A DNA stretch of 46,499 nucleotides from positions 1-46,499 of the forward strand of contig JAFGPC010000088.1 of NCBI GenBank assembly GCA_016926155.1, read 5' to 3'. This stretch comes from Sedimentisphaerales bacterium (GTDB lineage: Bacteria > Planctomycetota > Phycisphaerae > Sedimentisphaerales > Anaerohalosphaeraceae). The notes under the pieces are model-generated. The model saw only the letters and a program-made list of their open reading frames with translations, made no database searches and had not been told where the DNA came from. Below are positions 44,027-46,499 of this stretch, piece after piece. Position 1 is the stretch's first letter. Every line of letters begins with the position of its first letter. The translations under genes and the position numbers were made by a program.

Positions 44027-45063
44027 TCACCCCAATGGCCGCGACGGGCGTATCGAACCAGAAGAACCAAAAAAAACGGACCGCCGACCAGAGCCGTCAC
44101 CACACCGACGGGAAGCTCGGCCGGAGCGACAACAATCCGTGCGAATGTATCGGAAATCATCAGAAAGATTCCGCCGAAAATTGCACTCAGCGGTATAAGC
44201 CGACGGTGGTCGGCCCCTAGCAAAAGACGGACCGCGTGCGGCACGATCAGGCCGACAAAACCGATCAATCCGCTGAAGCTGACCGCCACAGCCGTAATCA
44301 GCCCGGCAACAATAAAAGCAATCCGCTGTACGATAACAACAGATACTCCGACACTGTGCGCATCGCTGTCTCCGAAGCTGATGATGTTCAGTCTGGCCCC
44401 GAGCAGGAACAAGACAAAGACGCCGGCCATTGTCAGCCCCAGCGTCAACCAGATGACGCGCACATCCTCCAGTGCCGCGGCGTTGAGGTTGCCCATCAGC
44501 CAGAAGATGGTTGTCTGCAGATGTTCGCTGCCTGCGACCGAGATCAGGAACATGATGACTGCACTGAGAAAGGCATTGACGACCACCCCGGCCAGCAGCA
44601 GCGAGGTCATATTGCCCCGTCCGGCAGCCCTGCCGATCATCCAGACCAGCCAGATTGCCGCCATGGCTCCTCCAAAGGCGAATAAGGCCACCGGAGAGCC
44701 CCACCACACGGCCCACTGGATTCCGCTCATCACAGCGATAATCGCTCCCAGACCGGCCCCGCTGGAAACGCCCAGAATATACGGATCGGCCAACGGATTT
44801 CGCAGCAAAGCCTGAAACACCGCCCCCGAAGCGGCAAGAGCCAGACCGATCGCCGACGCCAGAAGCACGCGGGGCAGACGAATGCGAACAATGATCTCAT
44901 AATCGAGATTGGGCTTTTCGGTCGTTCCGGGGCCTTTCAACACATCCCGGAGCGAAACCTCCTGCGTACCCACCAGGCAACACAACACCATCACCCCAAC
45001 CAGAAGGACAACACCCAGGGCCACCTGCAGGATCAGCTTTGTTGGGGTCAGCGGTGTTGTCAC
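44023..45063 (-). CDS. ABC importer permease, BtuC/FecCD family
   Basis: About 346 residues if translation begins at GTG 45063, which overlaps the binding-protein stop as GTGA and has AAAGGGGA about 10 bases upstream; GTG 45096 (357 residues, 37-base overlap) is the alternative. Ten membrane helices are expected. Typical segments: RIRLPRVLLASAIGLALAASGAVFQALLRNPLADPYILGVSSGAGLGAI, MGNLNAAALEDVRVIW, LGVSVVIVQRIAF-type region and FSGLIGFVGLIVPHAVRLLLGADHRRLIPLSAIFGG, all hallmarks of the FecCD family. It forms the transmembrane channel dimer with the ATPase below. Confidence 0.93.
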   Translation of the reverse strand: MTTPLTPTKLILQVALGVVLLVGVMVLCCLVGTQEVSLRDVLKGPGTTEKPNLDYEIIVRIRLPRVLLASAIGLALAASGAVFQALLRNPLADPYILGVSSGAGLGAIIAVMSGIQWAVWWGSPVALFAFGGAMAAIWLVWMIGRAAGRGNMTSLLLAGVVVNAFLSAVIMFLISVAGSEHLQTTIFWLMGNLNAAALEDVRVIWLTLGLTMAGVFVLFLLGARLNIISFGDSDAHSVGVSVVIVQRIAFIVAGLITAVAVSFSGLIGFVGLIVPHAVRLLLGADHRRLIPLSAIFGGIFLMISDTFARIVVAPAELPVGVVTALVGGPFFLVLLVRYARRGHWGD

Positions 45064-45983
45064 GGCTCGGTTTTCCCCTTTTTTTTCGACAGACACGAGG
45101 CCACAACCTGCACCCCTTCGGCCAGACGAGGTCCCAGCCGGCTGACTAGATCTCCGTCAATCACATAAACCCGCCCATCCCGCACGGCGGGCAACGCCGG
45201 ATACTGCTTCCAATATTGTTCCGCATCGCCCTGCTGCTTTACCAGATCGACCTTGGTCATAGCCGGCTCAAGGATCACATCGGCCCCGGTGGCGATCAGC
45301 TCCTCCATCCCAATCGGCGGATACACCTGGATCGTATCGCTGATGGAATTTTGCCCCCCCGCCAGTCGAATGATCTCATCGGCAAAGGTCTTCGTCCCGG
45401 CAACCCGCAGCGGCTGACGCTGCACCACCCACAGCACCTTAGGCACGGTAGCCTGTCGAGCCGCCTGCATCGCCGCAAGCTCCCCTCGAATCGTTCCAAT
45501 CAACGCAGTAGCTTTGTCGGATGTCTCTGTCACAGCCCCAATCTGCTCTATAGCTGCATATAACTCCTCGACATGGTCGATATTGACCGTCAGGCATCGG
45601 CAGCCAACCTGTTTGAGCCGCTCGGCGAACTGCTTCTGCTGCGGAAAGGCCAGCGTCACCACCAGGTCCGGCCGGGCCGCGATTACCGCCTCCAGATTGG
45701 GCTGCCAGAACGTGCCGACCTTCGGTTTGTCGACGGCTTCGACAGGCCAGTCGCTATCCTGGGTGACCGCCACGACCTTGTCCCCCAATCCCAAGGCGAA
45801 CAGGATCTCGGTCAGGTTCGGCGCCAGAGAGACAATCCGCCCGACCTCGTCGGGCGCATCCGGAGTGTCCTTCGGGGCACAGCCCCAAAGCCCAAGGAGC
45901 AATCCTGATGTAAGAATGCATTTCCACACAAGCAGGAATTCCGTACTACGACCGACCGACAGAGATCGTTTTGCACGATGCAA
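45060..45983 (-). CDS. ABC importer substrate-binding lipoprotein, BtuF-like
   Basis: 307 residues from TTG 45983; the start is uncertain because no good ribosome site is seen (GTG 45929 is an alternative). The signal ILTSGLLLGLWGC ends in a lipobox. The two-lobed type III fold shows VGRIVSLAPNLTEILFALGLGDKVVAVTQDSDWP, KVGTFWQPNLEAVIAARPDLVV, a long linking helix, and VRDGRVYVIDGDLVSRLGPRLAEGVQ. These resemble cobalamin-binding BtuF and related helical-backbone proteins; heme or siderophore are other options. No cobalamin riboswitch was found upstream. A candidate promoter lies at 46045-46073. It heads a three-gene operon with overlapping ends. Confidence 0.9.
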   Translation of the reverse strand: MHRAKRSLSVGRSTEFLLVWKCILTSGLLLGLWGCAPKDTPDAPDEVGRIVSLAPNLTEILFALGLGDKVVAVTQDSDWPVEAVDKPKVGTFWQPNLEAVIAARPDLVVTLAFPQQKQFAERLKQVGCRCLTVNIDHVEELYAAIEQIGAVTETSDKATALIGTIRGELAAMQAARQATVPKVLWVVQRQPLRVAGTKTFADEIIRLAGGQNSISDTIQVYPPIGMEELIATGADVILEPAMTKVDLVKQQGDAEQYWKQYPALPAVRDGRVYVIDGDLVSRLGPRLAEGVQVVASCLSKKKGKTEP

Positions 45984-46044
45984 TACGAAGGTGATATCCT
46001 ATCAGAGATACCGCCTTTTGCACGGATTTTCTGATTCGCAGGAT

Positions 46045-46073
46045 AGTCTAAGGAAGCATCAATATTATTTCAA
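46045..46073 (-). promoter_or_regulatory. Possible promoter of the ABC importer operon
   Basis: On the minus strand TTGAAA (46073-46068), 17-bp spacer, TAGACT (46050-46045). It would give a leader of about 55 bases to TTG 45983. Both boxes are imperfect. Confidence 0.35.
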
Positions 46074-46258
46074 AAAGGTATCCGATTACCCAATTTATTG
46101 GTTTTCGTTTGTGTTATACCCTCATTACCCGTTATTATGAATTCAGGTTCAGGAATCTTAAATACAAACCAACGTCGGAGGTTTATTCGGATGTATTCAA
46201 GGAGGTAAAATTAAAAGTTGTCACGCTACAGGATGTCAAATTGGTGAAAGTTAAATGA
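46052..46258 (+). pseudogene. Possible gene tail lacking a normal start
   Basis: An open frame follows the stop TAA at 46049-46051 and runs to TGA 46256-46258. It encodes protein-like sequence rich in Lys, Val and aromatic residues (YEFRFRNLKYKPTS, VYSDVFKEVKLKVVTL, QDVKLVKVK) but has no ATG or GTG near its beginning; TTG 46109 would give 49 residues. Its stop overlaps the start of the next gene as ATGA, which suggests a real former gene coupled to it. It may be the remnant of a longer protein; function unknown. Confidence 0.3.
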
Positions 46259-46499
46259 AAGTCCTTTATGTAATAGCTTGGACAGGTTTAGTGCTCAGTG
46301 TCCTCGTCCATGCTCTATCTATTATTAGCCCTGAGGATATCCTTTCAGATATAGATGCATTTGTATGGATTCTTCATGGAGGAGCAATATTATTGGGATT
46401 TCCCCTAGTTCTATGCTCACAAAAAATAACCATAGGAACAAAGGAGAAAGATTTTTGGAGGGCTGCTTTAAAGTATTGTCCGTCATGGATGAAGAAGAT
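46255..46499 (+). CDS. Small membrane protein, 3'-truncated by window edge
   Basis: ATG 46255 opens a frame that stays open to the window end; 81 residues are visible. GGTGAAAG lies close upstream. Residues ~3-22 (VLYVIAWTGLVLSVLVHALSII) and ~36-52 (FVWILHGGAILLGFPLVLC) are hydrophobic and probably cross the membrane; the sequence then becomes charged (SQKITIGTKEKDFWRAALKYCPSWM). A+T content is higher than in the ABC operon. The ATG overlaps the preceding stop (ATGA). I do not recognise the family. Confidence 0.6.
   Translation, partial: MKVLYVIAWTGLVLSVLVHALSIISPEDILSDIDAFVWILHGGAILLGFPLVLCSQKITIGTKEKDFWRAALKYCPSWMKK

Noticed and set aside
45984-46254. Cobalamin riboswitch upstream of the BtuF-like operon
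   Set aside because: I looked for the B12-box core and associated stems on the minus strand and saw none; only a weak promoter is present. A covariance-model search would be decisive.

Overview
The window reads as a chromosomal segment of a Planctomycetota bacterium, most likely class Phycisphaerae (Sedimentisphaerales-like). Pointers are two Tat-exported sulfatases, several secreted PQQ-like beta-propeller proteins, a secreted beta-helix protein ending in the dockerin-like tail common in that class (RIDMGAYE, then DFNNDGNIDIEDFAVFSAQWL-type residues), a histone-H1-like DksA/TraR protein with a degenerate zinc finger, and a Rho factor with a long lysine-rich N-terminus. This assignment is inference from gene content; no rRNA or tRNA is present to anchor it. 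I saw no CRISPR array, intact insertion sequence or prophage.

Layout. 1-3730: three PQQ-like beta-propeller proteins (the first cut by the window edge). 3943-10149: a GH5-like glycosidase with an inserted module, a small lipoprotein, a Tat-exported cupin lipoprotein, a ferritin-like/flavin-binding gene pair and a sulfatase. 10261-17762: an AT-rich ankyrin lipoprotein, then a glycan-assembly block (GT2 transferase, flippase-like membrane protein, GT39 transferase, WecB epimerase, sulfatase). The sulfatase 3' end also occurs as a decayed direct copy at 11200-11382, so the block is bracketed by a direct repeat of about 160-180 bp. 18033-25375: housekeeping genes (TPR lipoprotein, lspA, DUF151 nuclease, valS, rho, coaE). 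25518-27311: a glycogen-synthase-like GT-B enzyme. 27616-33929: a four-gene heavy-metal RND efflux operon led by a small His-rich secreted protein. 34208-35347: a broken beta-helix gene and a free-standing glycogen-binding (CBM48/AMPK-type) domain. 35690-42092: cardiolipin synthase, orphan response regulator, an enlarged CapD/FlaA1-type dehydratase, a multi-pass membrane protein and yacG. 42185-45983: the DksA/TraR-like protein and a BtuFCD/FecBCD-type ABC importer. 46052-46499: AT-rich sequence with a possible gene tail overlapping the start of a partial membrane protein gene.

How the genes fit together. The window combines breakdown of sulfated or complex polysaccharides outside the cytoplasm (sulfatases, GH, beta-helix protein), synthesis of surface glycans (GT2, GT39, flippase, WecB, CapD-like), glycogen handling (GT-B synthase and CBM48 protein, not adjacent) and envelope maintenance (LspA, cardiolipin synthase, metal efflux, ABC importer). 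Several promoters are close to the sigma70 consensus, the best at 17941-17969 (TTGACA, 17 bp, TATAAT). The observations most worth follow-up are the sulfatase-derived direct repeat around the glycan block, the promoter-terminator unit at 17795-17880 with no gene, the enlarged CapD protein, the charged DksA-like protein, the disrupted beta-helix gene, and the CBM48 gene with a pair of direct repeats upstream. I cannot point to a clearly new defence or mobile system here.
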